A DNA stretch of 48,672 nucleotides, from contig JADHUC010000039.1 in the NCBI GenBank assembly GCA_016784735.1, positions 1 to 48,672 on the forward strand. The letters run 5' to 3'. The notes below the pieces were generated by a model. The model saw only the letters and a list, made by a program, of their open reading frames with translations. It made no database searches and had not been told where the DNA came from. Every line of letters begins with the position of its first letter. The stretch's first letter is position 1. Below are positions 18,223 to 26,557 of this stretch, one piece after another. The position numbers and the translations under genes are program-made. Origin of the DNA: Pirellulaceae bacterium. Its GTDB lineage: Bacteria; Planctomycetota; Planctomycetia; Pirellulales; Pirellulaceae.

Positions 18223-19665
18223 TCACTCCGCGTCTGGCGAATGAGTGGCTTCATACTTTCGGCAAACAACCGCACCATAGAACCCGATCATCACAAACGC
18301 GATGGTAGGCACCCAGTAAGCGATTTTGATGCTGCCGGCCTGATCCGACACGGCACCTTGGATTTGCGTCAAGACGGCGGCACCAGCGATCGCCATGACC
18401 ATGCCCGAGCCGCCGATCTTCGTATCGTCCTTTAGCCCCGCGATTCCCAAACCGTAAATGGTCGGAAACATCAGGGACATGCACGCAGAGATTATCATGA
18501 GAGTGTACACCCCGAGGAACCCAGTGTCGTAGATCGTGATCAAACAGCAGACCACGGCAATCACGGACAAGGCTGTTAGCAGGTTCCGGGGCTTGACGAA
18601 CCCCATGAGACCCGTGCAAGCGAATCGACCCACCACAAAGAGAATTAGCGACACGATGTAATAGGTGCCACCCGCCTGTTCGGCCGTCCTCGGCAGCACA
18701 AAATCGAGCTTGAGCCATTCACAAACGTTGTAGACTCCGGCGGCAAACGGCTCGACGTTGCGTAAGGCTTCGGTGATCTGTTCCGGCGAGGCGTCGGTGC
18801 CCAATCCCTTGACAACGTTGTCAAGATCGAGCTGTGCCATGGTATAGCGGATGATGTAGGACCAAACGGCGATTTGGGCACCAACGTAGAAGAATTGAGC
18901 GGCGACGCCGCACATGTAGTTCAGATTTCGGCGGAGCCGGCCGAAGGTGCCTATCAGATCCAATCGCTTATCGTCTTCCTTCAGACTTGGCATCTTTGTC
19001 AGGAGGATCGCGACGAACAGGCAGACCATCAGCAGGCCCATGACCAGATAGGCCGTGGTGACGGCATTGATCTCTCCCGCTTGGATCGAGGCCAGTTCCT
19101 CCGGAGGAAGTTCCGATCTTTGCTCAGCCGTTTTAACGTTCAGTTGCGAAAGCACGAAGATCTGGCTGACGACCACTCCCGTGATCGCACCAAACGGATT
19201 GAACGATTGAGCGAAGTTCAGCCGCTGCGTAGCGGTCGGCTCCGCACCGATGGCACACACGTAGGAATTCGCGGACGTTTCAAGAACCGAGAGCCCGGCG
19301 AACAGGATTACCAGGCATACCAGATACAGCATATAACAAGTATCCAGGCTACTCGCGGCAGTGAATCCCACCGGATAGATCAGAATGGCCCCGCCGGCGA
19401 ACAGCCCCAATCCCAGCAGCACGCCCGACTTGTACGTAAACCGTTTGATGAACAGGGCACCGGGCAGAGCAAAACACCCGTAACCGAGCAGATAGCAGGC
19501 TATCTGAATCCAGGCGGTCTTCGTGTCCGACAGACTCATGATCCTCTTGAAGGTCGCAAGCATCGTGTCCGTCAGGTTGTTCGGCACTGCCCAGGCAAAG
19601 AACAACGTGCACAGCAAGGCGAAAGGCAGAAGGATGCCCTTGGGAACTACGGGGTGTTTTTCCAT
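18223..19665 (-). CDS. Second FucP-type sugar:H+ symporter (MFS)
   Basis: 480 aa, about twelve membrane segments. FALLCTLFFAWAVPNNLTDTML replaces the usual G-F-x-x-x-x-N of FucP helix 1, while SVLETSANSYVCAIG and QRLNFAQSFNPFGAITG keep the family signature. It carries extra loop residues near 280-320 (DLDNVVKGLGTDASPEQITE) compared with the 447-aa paralogue at 16514. The start has only a weak ribosome-binding site. The family imports sugars with protons; the different helix-1 motif suggests a different substrate from its neighbour (inference). It is transcribed towards the paralogue, with its promoter presumably in the region containing the 33-bp palindrome. Confidence 0.83.
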   Translation of the reverse strand: MEKHPVVPKGILLPFALLCTLFFAWAVPNNLTDTMLATFKRIMSLSDTKTAWIQIACYLLGYGCFALPGALFIKRFTYKSGVLLGLGLFAGGAILIYPVGFTAASSLDTCYMLYLVCLVILFAGLSVLETSANSYVCAIGAEPTATQRLNFAQSFNPFGAITGVVVSQIFVLSQLNVKTAEQRSELPPEELASIQAGEINAVTTAYLVMGLLMVCLFVAILLTKMPSLKEDDKRLDLIGTFGRLRRNLNYMCGVAAQFFYVGAQIAVWSYIIRYTMAQLDLDNVVKGLGTDASPEQITEALRNVEPFAAGVYNVCEWLKLDFVLPRTAEQAGGTYYIVSLILFVVGRFACTGLMGFVKPRNLLTALSVIAVVCCLITIYDTGFLGVYTLMIISACMSLMFPTIYGLGIAGLKDDTKIGGSGMVMAIAGAAVLTQIQGAVSDQAGSIKIAYWVPTIAFVMIGFYGAVVCRKYEATHSPDAE

Positions 19666-19746
19666 CGGTATCTACTTCGTGGCTATAAGGTTGACGTTCG
19701 AGCCTCTGCTTCATATGCGGCCGCCGGTTTGAATTGTCCGCATAAC

Positions 19747-19838
19747 TCGTTTAACCCGAAGCCGGAGGCGATGGCGGGCGCCAAGCGTGGACGATCGATC
19801 GCGCTGCCCGCCATCGCCTCCGGCTTCGGGTTAAACGA
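19747..19838. repeat. Perfect 33-bp palindromic element (CGTTTAACCC family, copy 1)
   Basis: Arms 19747-19779 and 19806-19838 are exact reverse complements and are separated by 26 bp. The arms start TCGTTTAACCCGAAGCCGGA. The same family recurs at 40473-40554. This copy sits between divergent promoters (transporter and kinase). The perfect pairing suggests recent insertion or active maintenance. Confidence 0.85.
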
Positions 19839-20024
19839 TGATGGCGGAACTGATTCTACGAGAAGGAACTGGCGATTCAAGGGGAAAGGACTAGTATCCA
19901 TGCGTAGTTGCGCACATCTCCACTTGCGTCACAAATCGCGAAGAAGGCGGTTTCCGCTCTCGAAAACTGCTATCATCGGTGTGGTACGCGTTAGCAACCG
20001 CTTCAGAGCGTGGAGGGCTACATC

Positions 20025-21440
20025 ATGGCGGCACCCGTTTTGTACTGCCGAGGATGTAACGAGGAGTTTACGGCGACGGACGATGATCCCAGGTGTCCGC
20101 AGTGCCGGCAACAAATGACGGCATGCGACGAAGCGCCTACGCTGGACCTGGCCGAGACAGCGGCGGGGACCATAGAAGATAATCGCCCGATCTCCACCGA
20201 CATCAGCCGCCATCTGGTGGGCAGGCAATTCGCTTCTTACACGATCGAATCGTTCTTGGGCAAAGGCGGCATGGCTTGGGTTTTCCTGGCCAGGCACAAT
20301 ACGCTGCACCGCCCGTGTGCCATCAAGGTGCTGTCTCCCGAGTTGCGGAGTCGCGATGACAGTTTTCTTGATATGTTCATCGCGGAAGCCCGCGCCGCAG
20401 CGTCCGTGATCCATCCGCACATCGTGACCGTACACAATATCGGTCAAGCCAATTCGTTTCATTTCATCGAGTTGGAGTACGTCCCGGGCGAATCCTTGCA
20501 GCACGTGGTGAAGCGCGAAGAGAAGTTCGATTCGTCTCGCGCAACCCGTTTTCTGGTGCAGGCTTGTTCCGCGCTGGCGGAAGCTCACCGTCATGACCTC
20601 ATTCACCGAGATTTCAAACCGTCGAACATCCTGGTCGGCTCGCGAGACTTTGCCAAGCTCGCTGATTTCGGACTGGCCAAAAGGATCTCGTCGGACCAGT
20701 CGGAAGACTCGGACGAATCACTGACGGGAACTCCCTATTTCATGGCACCCGAGTTGTTTCGTCGTGTACCGGCCACGCGGCAAAGCGACATGTACGCTGT
20801 CGGCATATCGTATTTCTATCTGTTGACGGGACAGTTTCCGTTCGTTGATCGGAAGGTCATGCGATTGGCCGCAAAACATGCCGCCGCACCGATCCCCGAC
20901 CCTCGGGTCCAGTGCCCGGAATTACCGGAAGGCGTGGTCGATCTTGTGAATCGCTGCATGGCAAAGAACCCGGCAGACCGACCTGCCGATGGCCAGGAGC
21001 TACAGGAGGAATTGCAGGTAATCTCGCGTCGTCTTCGCGACGTGAAGTCGTTAGTTGTCGAGGCCGTGTCGGAGATGGACGCATCGTGGGAATCCGACGG
21101 TGACCGAGTTACCATCGACGTTCGCTTGCCGAACGAAAGGTCGCAGCGGGTTTACGTTGAGGAGACGGATTGCTGTCCGTGGTCGGAACAACTGCTGAAA
21201 ATCTACAGCCGGTGTTGTCCGGTGGACGAAAGCTACTATCGCCGAGCGTTGGAGTTAAACGCCAATATTTGCCACGGGTCGCTATCGATCGAGAAGCTGG
21301 AAGGTCAGCCGTTTTTCGTGATGGGCAACACTTATCCACGATCCACTTGCGATCCGGAAGAAATCCGACACAGCGTACAAGATGTAGCGAATTGGGCCGA
21401 CCGGGTGGAACTAGCCCTGACCGGTCAGGACCAGAATTGA
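20025..21440 (+). CDS. Serine/threonine protein kinase with N-terminal zinc ribbon
   Basis: 471 aa from ATG 20025, preceded by GGAGGG. Residues 8-27 form a C-x2-C...C-x2-C zinc ribbon (Cys8, 11, 24, 27). The kinase domain (about 70-340) is complete: glycine loop GKGGMA (79-84), lysine in AIKVL (Lys101), HRDFKPSN with catalytic Asp196, DFG (214-216) and APE (241-243). There is no transmembrane helix, so unlike many PknB-type kinases it is cytosolic. The last 120 residues, after a short helical linker, form a folded-looking domain (SWESDGDRVTIDVRLPN..., SLSIEKLEGQPFFVM) that resembles YbjN/type III-chaperone-like domains; this assignment is tentative. It may report a signal to secreted-protein expression, but no substrate is visible. 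Confidence 0.88.
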   Translation: MAAPVLYCRGCNEEFTATDDDPRCPQCRQQMTACDEAPTLDLAETAAGTIEDNRPISTDISRHLVGRQFASYTIESFLGKGGMAWVFLARHNTLHRPCAIKVLSPELRSRDDSFLDMFIAEARAAASVIHPHIVTVHNIGQANSFHFIELEYVPGESLQHVVKREEKFDSSRATRFLVQACSALAEAHRHDLIHRDFKPSNILVGSRDFAKLADFGLAKRISSDQSEDSDESLTGTPYFMAPELFRRVPATRQSDMYAVGISYFYLLTGQFPFVDRKVMRLAAKHAAAPIPDPRVQCPELPEGVVDLVNRCMAKNPADRPADGQELQEELQVISRRLRDVKSLVVEAVSEMDASWESDGDRVTIDVRLPNERSQRVYVEETDCCPWSEQLLKIYSRCCPVDESYYRRALELNANICHGSLSIEKLEGQPFFVMGNTYPRSTCDPEEIRHSVQDVANWADRVELALTGQDQN

Positions 21441-21446
21441 CCCCGG

Positions 21447-21619
21447 TAGGTCCCGTCTGCCGGACGGGACCTTGAGCTTCAACAACCGTTCATTCGGGCA
21501 GAGCGGAAACTATCGTTGGAGTTCACGCTTTAGCGTGTCTTCCCGGAGACAGCAGAAGCCGAGCACGCTGAAGCGTGAACTCCAACAACCCGAAGGTCCC
21601 GTCCGGCAGACGGGACCTA
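21447..21619. repeat. Nested palindromic elements
   Basis: The outer pair is 21447-21473 and 21593-21619, exact 27-bp reverse complements (each also a hairpin itself: AGGTCCCGTC-TGCCG-GACGGGACCT). Inside lies a second palindrome of different sequence, 21515-21537 against 21564-21586 (GTTGGAGTTCACGCTTTAGC and complement, one mismatch). One element therefore appears to have landed inside another. It lies between the kinase and the next gene, ending 38 bp before that gene's start codon. Confidence 0.8.
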
Positions 21620-21657
21620 CCAATGTGCGCCCGACCGAAAACAAGAGGGAAGACACG

Positions 21658-23220
21658 ATGAGTATGCGATATCAGTGGCTGACTGTCCTTGCAGTGTGCC
21701 CCTTCGGCCTGGATTTGGCTCTAACCTCGAATCACTCGCATCTCTTCGCAGCACAGCCCAATGCGCAACAGGTCTTAGACAGCGGTATCCGGCTGGAAGA
21801 TGTCGGCGGGCGACCTTATCTGGACTACGTTCGCGAATGCGTCGACCTGTTGATCCAACATGGCACGGACCGCTACGGTTCGGTCCGGAGCCCGATGCTA
21901 ATGAACATCCTCGACGTGCGCACGCGCGAATGTCCCGCGGATCCCCTGGAGTTGGACGAGAGTTTCCGCGTGACTCGGCGAGGCCGACGCGGACCGAGTG
22001 GCGGCAATCTGTACGCCGATCTGCCGACGATTGCAGCCATGGTCCGGCTGTCGCGAGCCAGCGGCGACGACCGCTACAAGCAGTTTGCCGCGAAATCGGC
22101 CAACCACACCATGACCGAACTGGTCGACGACAAGGGACTTTTCTGGTGGGGATGGCATCGTCATTACGACGCGTTTCGCGATGTGATGACTGGGCACGCC
22201 GGCAACCACCACGAGATTCACGTCCAGCGTGTCGACTGGCCATTCCTTTGGGAGGTCAATCCGCTAGCAGTCCGACGAGAGATCGAGGCCATCTGGGAGT
22301 GGCACGTGATCGACAAGACGACGGGCGAAGTGAATCGGCACGCCGACGGGCATCGCGGCTGCGATTTTGCCATGAGCGCCGGCGAGATGATCGGTGCCTT
22401 CGCCTTTCTCCACACCAAGACGAACGACGATAAGTGGCTGGATCGCGGCAAGCTGCTGGCGCAATACTACTGGGAAAGTCGCAACGAACAGACCAATCTG
22501 ATCGCCAACCGGCCCAACGCCGGTATGGATCGTTTCGATGGATCGCACTTCGACACGTCGATAACCGCTTTTCTTTGTCGCGGTCTGCTGGATGCTCACG
22601 AGTATACCGGCGACCCGCTGTTCCGCGAACACGCGTTGGCCTATCTCAAGGCTTATGCCAAGCACGGTTACGACGCCGGGACGGGCAAGTTCTGGGGCTG
22701 TCTGAAACTCGACGGCACACCCGAACCGGGCCCTCGCGTGGTCGGCGGATACGCCCAATACGAGCCGCGCGGCCCCATCGACCTTTGGCAGCCGTACGCA
22801 GCCGGTTACGAGCATCCGATCCACTCGGCGCAGGTTTACGCTCGGGCATACGAGACCACCGGCGACGAAGTGTTGCTTGAGGCAGCAAAGCGATGGGCGG
22901 AGTTTATCCGCGCCGGTCTACCGGCCACAAGTTGCCTGAACGCAACCTGGTACCGCGTATACGCCGAGCAATGGGCCCCACACGGAACCTACGCCGGCAA
23001 ATACGGAAGGACGATCTCGTTCTTCTGTCACATGCAGCGTCTGACGGGCAACAAACAGTACGGGCAAACCGCTCGACAAGTCGCATCCGAAGCCGTCAGC
23101 CGCCTGTACTACAAAGGCATGTTCCGCGGGCACCCGGTCAAGCCGTACTACGAGTCGATTGACGACGTGGGTGATCTGCTCTCAGGCCTCTTGGATCTGC
23201 ACGAATTGACCGCGAGCTAG
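21658..23220 (+). CDS. Secreted (alpha/alpha)6-barrel-type protein, probable carbohydrate-active enzyme
   Basis: 520 aa from ATG 21658, preceded by AGAGGGA. The longer open frame upstream runs through the palindromic repeat and is unlikely to be translated. The N-terminus is a weak signal peptide (YQWLTVLAVCPFGLDLAL). The body is rich in paired helices with W/Y/H patches, such as GLFWWGWHRHYDAF, GRTISFFCHMQRLTGN and YYWESRNEQTN. This is the style of (alpha/alpha)6 toroids found in sugar epimerases, unsaturated glucuronyl hydrolases and some polysaccharide lyases. I cannot name a GH or PL family, nor the catalytic residues. The gene follows the kinase on the same strand, but the repeat between them argues against one transcript. 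Confidence 0.6.
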   Translation: MSMRYQWLTVLAVCPFGLDLALTSNHSHLFAAQPNAQQVLDSGIRLEDVGGRPYLDYVRECVDLLIQHGTDRYGSVRSPMLMNILDVRTRECPADPLELDESFRVTRRGRRGPSGGNLYADLPTIAAMVRLSRASGDDRYKQFAAKSANHTMTELVDDKGLFWWGWHRHYDAFRDVMTGHAGNHHEIHVQRVDWPFLWEVNPLAVRREIEAIWEWHVIDKTTGEVNRHADGHRGCDFAMSAGEMIGAFAFLHTKTNDDKWLDRGKLLAQYYWESRNEQTNLIANRPNAGMDRFDGSHFDTSITAFLCRGLLDAHEYTGDPLFREHALAYLKAYAKHGYDAGTGKFWGCLKLDGTPEPGPRVVGGYAQYEPRGPIDLWQPYAAGYEHPIHSAQVYARAYETTGDEVLLEAAKRWAEFIRAGLPATSCLNATWYRVYAEQWAPHGTYAGKYGRTISFFCHMQRLTGNKQYGQTARQVASEAVSRLYYKGMFRGHPVKPYYESIDDVGDLLSGLLDLHELTAS

Positions 23221-23351
23221 GTTCAGTTGGAGGACTCCAGTGGCCGCAAGTCACAGATGAAGGTAGACTGCTCCTTAACCGATAGCGTCGATACCGCGAG
23301 GTATGTGACGCGAAGTCGGCGATGGCTGGCCTGATGACGGAAGTGGAGTGT

Positions 23352-25541
23352 ATGAACGAGACCTTGAAGGACATCGAACGACTCGAAGCCGACCTGTGGG
23401 AGGCGGCCGATAACCTGCGTGCCAATTCCAAGCTGACCTCCAGCGATTATTTCATGCCGGTGCTGGGCATCATTTTCCTGCGCCACGCTGCGAATCGCTT
23501 CGAAGCGGCGAGCCGACAGATCGAAGAGGATCGGGCCGCGGGCCGGATGCCTAAACGCAAGGTGCTGCCGGCTGATTACATCCGCCGCCGGGCTCTCTGG
23601 TTGCCGAAGACGGCTCGTTACGACTGGATCATGGGAAAGGCGGCCACCAGCGGCACTGATCTCACGAAGCTGGTGACCGGCGCTATGACGGATATCGAGA
23701 CCAAATTCGAGCCGCTTGCCGGCGTACTGCCGAAAGACTACGGCATCTTCGAGCCGACGGTGCTCGAAGACCTGATGCGGTTGTTCAATAGCGAGCAGAT
23801 CACGCAGGCCACCGGCGACGTGTTCGGCCGCATTTACGAGTACTTTCTGGCCAAGTTCTCCATTCAGAAAGCCCACGACAACGGCGAGTTTTTTACGCCG
23901 TCGTCGCTGGTCGAGACCATCGTCAACGTGATCGAACCGGACCATGGGACAGTGTTCGACCCGGCGAGCGGTTCCGGCGGCATGTTCGTACAGTCCAGCC
24001 ATTTCATCGAGCACGCGGGCGGCGATACGGCGCGCAAAGTGGTCTTCTACGGCCAGGAGAAGAACCGCGACACCATCCGCATCGCCAAGATGAACCTCGC
24101 AGTCCACGGGCTGGAGGGCAAGATCGCCGAGGCGATCACGTATTACCAGGACGAGCACACGCTGGTCGGCAAATGCGACTTTGTGATGGCCAATCCACCG
24201 TTCAACGTCGATCTGGTGGACGCCGAGCGGATCAAGACCGACCCACGGCTGCCGTTCGGGCTGCCGGGCGTCACTAAAGGGGGCGGCAAGAACAAGGGCG
24301 CAGCAAAGAAGCGCAAAGGAACCGTTTCCAACGGCAACTATCTCTGGATTTCCTATTTCTGGAGCTACCTGAACGAGCAGGGCCGCGCCGGCTTTGTCAT
24401 GTCGTCCCAGGCGTCCAGCGCCGGGCATGGCGAAAAGGACGTGCGCAAGAAGATCGTCGAAATGGGCGATGTGGATGTGATGATATCGATCCGTTCAAAC
24501 TTTTTCTACACACGCTCGGTGCCCTGCGAGCTGTGGTTTTTTGACCGCGCAAAACCGAAGAAGCGGCGCGGCAAAGTGTTGATGCTGGACGCCCGCAACA
24601 TCTACCGCAAGGTCACGCGCACGATCAACGACTTCTCGCCCGAACAGATGCGCAACCTCTCGGCGATCGTCTGGCTGTATCGTGGCCAACGCGACCGGTT
24701 CTTGAAGCTGATCCAAGACTACTTCGCTGCTATCTGCCGCGAGGCTGCGGAGGTGTCGAACTCGTTGTCTGACTTTGAATGTGAGTTTTCCGCCGTGGAC
24801 GAAGTTTTCGCCAACGTCCGTTTCGATATCGAACAAGGCGTAGTCGTTGCGAGCAATGCAGAATCGGTTTTCCTGGACGCTGTCGAAGAGTTGTCCGAGG
24901 CTTATCAAGCCTACAGCGACGACCGTACGGAGTTGTGGTCCGCGATTGCCAAATTCCGGAAGCGTTACGAAAGCTCGCCGCCTGGAACGAACGCTAAACA
25001 ACACGCCGCGCGCAGAGCATTCGACCCAATCGCCGAACGCCTCCGAGGTCTGGTCAAACAGGTCGACCAGATCTTCAAACTCACCTCGCGAACCGCCAGT
25101 GTAGCCCTCTCGCTCCGCGAGAGGGAATCCGGGGAACCCGACAAAGACCCTCACGCGGAGCGTGAGGACTACACGCTCGACCGCCGCAGGCTCTCCCGCC
25201 TGGTCAAGGACCTGGACTCCGCGCGCAAAGCCGCGGTCGAGCAACTCAAGCATGCGGTCTACTTCCATCGCCAGGTCGTGTGGCTGCAAGACCGTTTTCC
25301 CGAGGCCAAGCTGGAAGACGTACCAGGCTTGGTGAAACTGGTAGACCGCGCGGAGATCGAAGCCGCCGACTGGAGCCTGACCCCCGGCCGCTACGTCGGT
25401 GTCGCTCCCGCGGAGGAAGACGACGACTTCGACTTCGAAACCACCCTGCGCGACATCCACACCGAGTTGGCCGATCTGAACGACGAAGCCACCGAACTGG
25501 CTGCCAAGATTCAGCAAAACTTGGAGGAGTTGGGCACATGA
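23352..25541 (+). CDS. hsdM: Type I restriction-modification DNA methyltransferase subunit HsdM
   Basis: 729 aa from ATG 23352; ATG 23334 is an alternative. The HsdM_N helical domain (ADLWEAADNLRANSKLTSSDYFMPVLGIIFLR) is followed by an N6-adenine methyltransferase fold with motif I FDPASGSGG (202-210) and motif IV NPPF (281-284), so it should methylate adenine in the sequence chosen by HsdS. The last 220 residues are coiled-coil-rich and longer than in most HsdM proteins (about 500 aa). Within this tail, 25099-25174 is a palindromic element translated in frame (ALSLREREx8HAERED). The final 94 bp are repeated in diverged form at 26580-26673. The stop overlaps the next start (ATGA), so it is translationally coupled to the DUF1016 nuclease gene. 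Confidence 0.92.
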   Translation: MNETLKDIERLEADLWEAADNLRANSKLTSSDYFMPVLGIIFLRHAANRFEAASRQIEEDRAAGRMPKRKVLPADYIRRRALWLPKTARYDWIMGKAATSGTDLTKLVTGAMTDIETKFEPLAGVLPKDYGIFEPTVLEDLMRLFNSEQITQATGDVFGRIYEYFLAKFSIQKAHDNGEFFTPSSLVETIVNVIEPDHGTVFDPASGSGGMFVQSSHFIEHAGGDTARKVVFYGQEKNRDTIRIAKMNLAVHGLEGKIAEAITYYQDEHTLVGKCDFVMANPPFNVDLVDAERIKTDPRLPFGLPGVTKGGGKNKGAAKKRKGTVSNGNYLWISYFWSYLNEQGRAGFVMSSQASSAGHGEKDVRKKIVEMGDVDVMISIRSNFFYTRSVPCELWFFDRAKPKKRRGKVLMLDARNIYRKVTRTINDFSPEQMRNLSAIVWLYRGQRDRFLKLIQDYFAAICREAAEVSNSLSDFECEFSAVDEVFANVRFDIEQGVVVASNAESVFLDAVEELSEAYQAYSDDRTELWSAIAKFRKRYESSPPGTNAKQHAARRAFDPIAERLRGLVKQVDQIFKLTSRTASVALSLRERESGEPDKDPHAEREDYTLDRRRLSRLVKDLDSARKAAVEQLKHAVYFHRQVVWLQDRFPEAKLEDVPGLVKLVDRAEIEAADWSLTPGRYVGVAPAEEDDDFDFETTLRDIHTELADLNDEATELAAKIQQNLEELGT
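25099..25174. repeat. Palindromic element inside hsdM, in frame
   Basis: GTGTAG (25099-25104) pairs with CTACAC (25169-25174), enclosing two smaller hairpins: CCTCTCGCTCCGCGAGAGG (about 25106-25124) and CCTCACGCGGAGCGTGAGG (25149-25167). The insert is translated without a stop as a short arginine/glutamate-rich stretch in the HsdM tail, between helices. Elements of this composition are otherwise intergenic in the window. Confidence 0.75.
25448..25541 (+). repeat. hsdM-tail duplication, copy 1
   Basis: The last 94 bp of hsdM. They align without gaps to 26580-26673; I count 76 of 94 identical bases, with the first 27 identical. The encoded peptides share 24 of 29 residues (DIHTELADLN...ELAAKI...LEELG). 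The two copies bracket the DUF1016 nuclease gene. Confidence 0.85.
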
Positions 25542-26557
25542 GCAAACTCGTGTCGAAAGACTACGCGGATCTTCTGGCGGCGGTGAAAGAGCGGGTCCGC
25601 GCCGCTCAATACAAGGCGCTCAAGGCGGTCAACAAACAACTGGTTGGTCTCTACTGGGACATCGGGCGGCTGATTATCGAGCGCCAGCACGGGGCCTCAT
25701 GGGGAAAGGCGGTGGTGGAAAAACTGGCCGCCGACTTGCAGGCCGAGTTCCCCGGAATCAAAGGATTCTCCGCCGCCAACCTCTGGCGTGTGCGACGTTT
25801 CTACGAGTCCTACGCCGCCAACGAAAAACTCGCACCATTGGTGCGAGAAATTGGCTGGTCCCACAACCTGATTATTCTGGAACGCTGCAAAGACCCGCTG
25901 GAACGCGAATTCTACATCCGCATGACGAAGAAGTTCGGCTGGTCCAAGAACGTGCTGATCCACCAAATCGAAAATCAAAGCTACCAGGCAACGTTGCTGG
26001 GCCAAACCAACTTCGATCAGGCCGTGACGCCGGCCATCCGCGGACAGGCCAAGCTGGCAGTGAAGGATGAATACACCTTCGATTTTCTTGAACTCGGAGC
26101 GGAACACAGCGAGCGCGAGTTGGAGCGGGCGTTGATCGCCCGGATCGAAGACTTCCTACGTGCCATGGGTGGAATGTTCGCTTTCATCGGCAGCCAGTTT
26201 TCCATGGAGGTGGAGGGCAAGGAGTACTTCATCGATTTGCTCCTCTTTCACCGCCGTTTGAGATGCCTTGTGGCCATCGACCTGAAGATCGGCGAGTTCG
26301 AGCCGGAGTTCGTAGGCAAGATGCAGTTCTACCTGGCCGCGCTCGACGACCTGGTGCGCGAACCCGACGAAAACCCGTCCATCGGCATCATCCTGTGCAA
26401 AGAGAAACGCCGGACGATTGTCGAATACACCCTGCGCGACGCCCGCAAGCCGATCGGCGTAGCCACGTATCGCACCGTCAAGCGGTTGCCCAAGGAACTC
26501 AAGGGCCAATTGCCGTGCCCGGCGGAAATCGCCAAATTGCTCGAGGATGCATCATGA
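25538..26557 (+). CDS. DUF1016 (YhcG-type) PDDEXK nuclease-domain protein
   Basis: 339 aa from ATG 25538, overlapping the hsdM stop as ATGA. The N-terminal DUF1016_N helical part (QYKALKAVNKQLVGLYWDIGRLI, GFSAANLWRVRRFYESY, IGWSHNLIIL) is followed by the C-terminal PDDEXK domain. FIDLLLFHRRLRCLVAIDLKIG supplies the D-x(n)-D/E-x-K pattern (Asp233, Asp248, Lys250). Members are often found beside type I restriction genes and are presumed endonucleases, but their exact job is unsettled. Here the gene replaces the normal direct hsdM-hsdS junction and is bracketed by the two copies of the hsdM tail. It ends in TCATGA, overlapping the next start. Both catalytic and N-terminal regions look complete. 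Confidence 0.9.
   Translation: MSKLVSKDYADLLAAVKERVRAAQYKALKAVNKQLVGLYWDIGRLIIERQHGASWGKAVVEKLAADLQAEFPGIKGFSAANLWRVRRFYESYAANEKLAPLVREIGWSHNLIILERCKDPLEREFYIRMTKKFGWSKNVLIHQIENQSYQATLLGQTNFDQAVTPAIRGQAKLAVKDEYTFDFLELGAEHSERELERALIARIEDFLRAMGGMFAFIGSQFSMEVEGKEYFIDLLLFHRRLRCLVAIDLKIGEFEPEFVGKMQFYLAALDDLVREPDENPSIGIILCKEKRRTIVEYTLRDARKPIGVATYRTVKRLPKELKGQLPCPAEIAKLLEDAS

Noticed and set aside
18874..20118. 414-codon plus-strand frame across the transporter, the 33-bp palindrome and the kinase start
   Set aside because: Polar, repeat-spanning and crossing two real genes. It is an artefact of stop-poor sequence.
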